Below, one piece after another: positions 63,116 to 64,000 of a DNA stretch of 64,000 bases; the first letter of the stretch is position 1, and the number at the start of each line of letters is the position of its first letter. The translations under genes were made by a program, and so were the position numbers. The DNA is taken from positions 62,001 to 126,000 of the forward strand of contig NZ_JAPPVQ010000017.1 of NCBI RefSeq assembly GCF_026768455.1, in the 5' to 3' direction. The notes below the pieces were generated by a model. It was not told where the DNA came from, searched no databases, and saw only the letters and a list, made by a program, of their open reading frames with translations. This DNA comes from Candidatus Nitrosotenuis cloacae (GTDB taxonomy: Archaea; Thermoproteota; Nitrososphaeria; Nitrososphaerales; Nitrosopumilaceae).

Positions 63116-64000
63116 TTATTCTTTGTGCGATATCTCGCACAGCGGGTTTGCCTTTATTATGATGAGATCGTTGTCCTGCTTTTTGCGTAGACTCTCATAG
63201 TCGGACTTTGAGCAGATGACAAGTATCGTGGTCTTGTCGTTGTGGAACAGATCCAAGTTCGGATCCTCGTATGCCTCTACGTCGCCGATGTAGTCGCGGA
63301 GTTTCGTAATCAGGTTCTGCAGCATCTCGATTTTGTCCCCGCGCATCTCATGCTGGTCCAGCGACCACGACAGCGCGATCTTTGTTCTGCTTGCCTTCAA
63401 GTCGTTCTTCTTCAGAGTGGTCCTTATCTCGTCGATCAGCCTTTTTATGTAGCCGTCTATTCCCTTGAGGCTTCCGTTTATGATGTACATCAGCGTGTTT
63501 GCGCCCTCAAACGACGTGCCAAGCGAGCGCAGGTCGTACAGGCCGTTTACCATGTCATCAAGGAAGATGTTCTGAAAGTCGTCCGACTGCAGGTCCGCCT
63601 TTGAGCTTTCGTCCTGAGCAAACTTGCAGACCTCGATCACGCTGCACAGCGCGGAAAATCTGGAGAGGACGTTGATTGCGTGAAAGTGCTCAGATGAAGA
63701 AATTCCCACGAATGGAATCGCCTTTTTGTTGCTGGTAAGCAGAGTTGCCAGCGCTGCGTCCTCCTTGCTGTTGTACGAGCCGATAATCTTGGGCGGCTGG
63801 TTGCCGCCGCCTAGCGGATAATAATAATAGTTGATTGACTTGCCGACTTCCAATCCCGTTACGTGTTCCAGAAGCGAGACATTCTCAGAGTTGCCGCCGA
63901 TTCCTGTCGGCAGCGTGTAGATCACGGAGCTTCCCTTTTTGAGCGACGTCGTGGCATCCTTGAATTTGGAGTGCACCTCCGTTTTCGTTTCCTGTCCCGT
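63116..64000 (-). CDS. unknown protein, 5' end probably outside window
   Basis: A frame open through the window edge with 8 codons before the GTG at 63976, so the start may lie outside. The visible 294 residues show no recognised domain. A glycine-rich loop GGNSENVSLLEH and the motif YYYYPLGGGNQPPK occur near the N-terminal part, and the middle has a helical region ending in YIKRLIDEIRTTLKKND. It runs 28 bases upstream of grpE in the same direction, so it is probably co-transcribed with the chaperone operon. Function unknown. Confidence 0.65.
   Translation of the reverse strand, partial: TGQETKTEVHSKFKDATTSLKKGSSVIYTLPTGIGGNSENVSLLEHVTGLEVGKSINYYYYPLGGGNQPPKIIGSYNSKEDAALATLLTSNKKAIPFVGISSSEHFHAINVLSRFSALCSVIEVCKFAQDESSKADLQSDDFQNIFLDDMVNGLYDLRSLGTSFEGANTLMYIINGSLKGIDGYIKRLIDEIRTTLKKNDLKASRTKIALSWSLDQHEMRGDKIEMLQNLITKLRDYIGDVEAYEDPNLDLFHNDKTTILVICSKSDYESLRKKQDNDLIIIKANPLCEISHKE

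Overview
The window is a stretch of archaeal chromosome, almost certainly from an ammonia-oxidising Nitrososphaerota (Thaumarchaeota). The support is a set of archaeal information and lipid genes (archaeal L2, Pelota, GatD/GatE, Ncs6/TtuA-like thiolase, CDC48, an SRP RNA, a tetraether-lipid radical SAM synthase) together with a bacterial-type grpE-dnaK-dnaJ operon. Many genes start at TTG or ATG about 25 bases after a TATA-like box, which points to leaderless mRNAs. The base composition resembles Nitrosotenuis more than the very AT-rich Nitrosopumilus, but I cannot fix the genus.

Positions 1 to about 41.9 kb are a surface-glycan region. It holds nucleotide-sugar genes (RmlB, RmlA, GalU, UDP-glucose dehydrogenase, a WecC-like dehydrogenase, GalE and several other SDR epimerases), two DegT-type sugar aminotransferases, at least nine glycosyltransferases (GT2, GT4 and GT-C membrane types), a flippase, an AglD-like membrane protein, and tailoring enzymes: methyltransferases, deacetylase, hexapeptide acetyltransferase, an AlgJ/MBOAT pair, an asparagine-synthase-like amidotransferase and a cobalamin-type radical SAM enzyme. 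Up to about 36.6 kb this region is mostly AT-rich (roughly 27-40% GC in hand-counted lines). Within it lies a four-gene operon (2967-5760) that is unusual for an archaeon: FkbH-like HAD protein, acyl carrier protein, MaoC-type hydratase and holo-ACP synthase.

From about 37 kb to the end the composition rises to roughly 50-65% GC and the genes are mainly housekeeping. They include the tetraether synthase gene divergent from TrmB- and DtxR-type regulators, a VapBC pair with a perfect 18-bp palindrome at its start, a RelBE-type pair whose toxin is frameshifted, YjbQ, Pelota, CutA, a site-2 protease, a tRNA thiolase, the SRP RNA, acylphosphatase, ribosomal protein L2, CDC48, GatDE, tRNA-Leu(CAG) and the DnaK chaperone operon.

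The most striking observation is that the CDC48 protein (894 aa) carries an extra segment of about 170 aa inside its second AAA module. That segment has a J-domain signature with an HPD motif, bracketed by cysteine pairs, and its DNA is much more AT-rich than its flanks. The J-domain's expected partner, DnaK, is encoded 5 kb away. The second most striking observation is the self-contained ACP module in the glycan locus.
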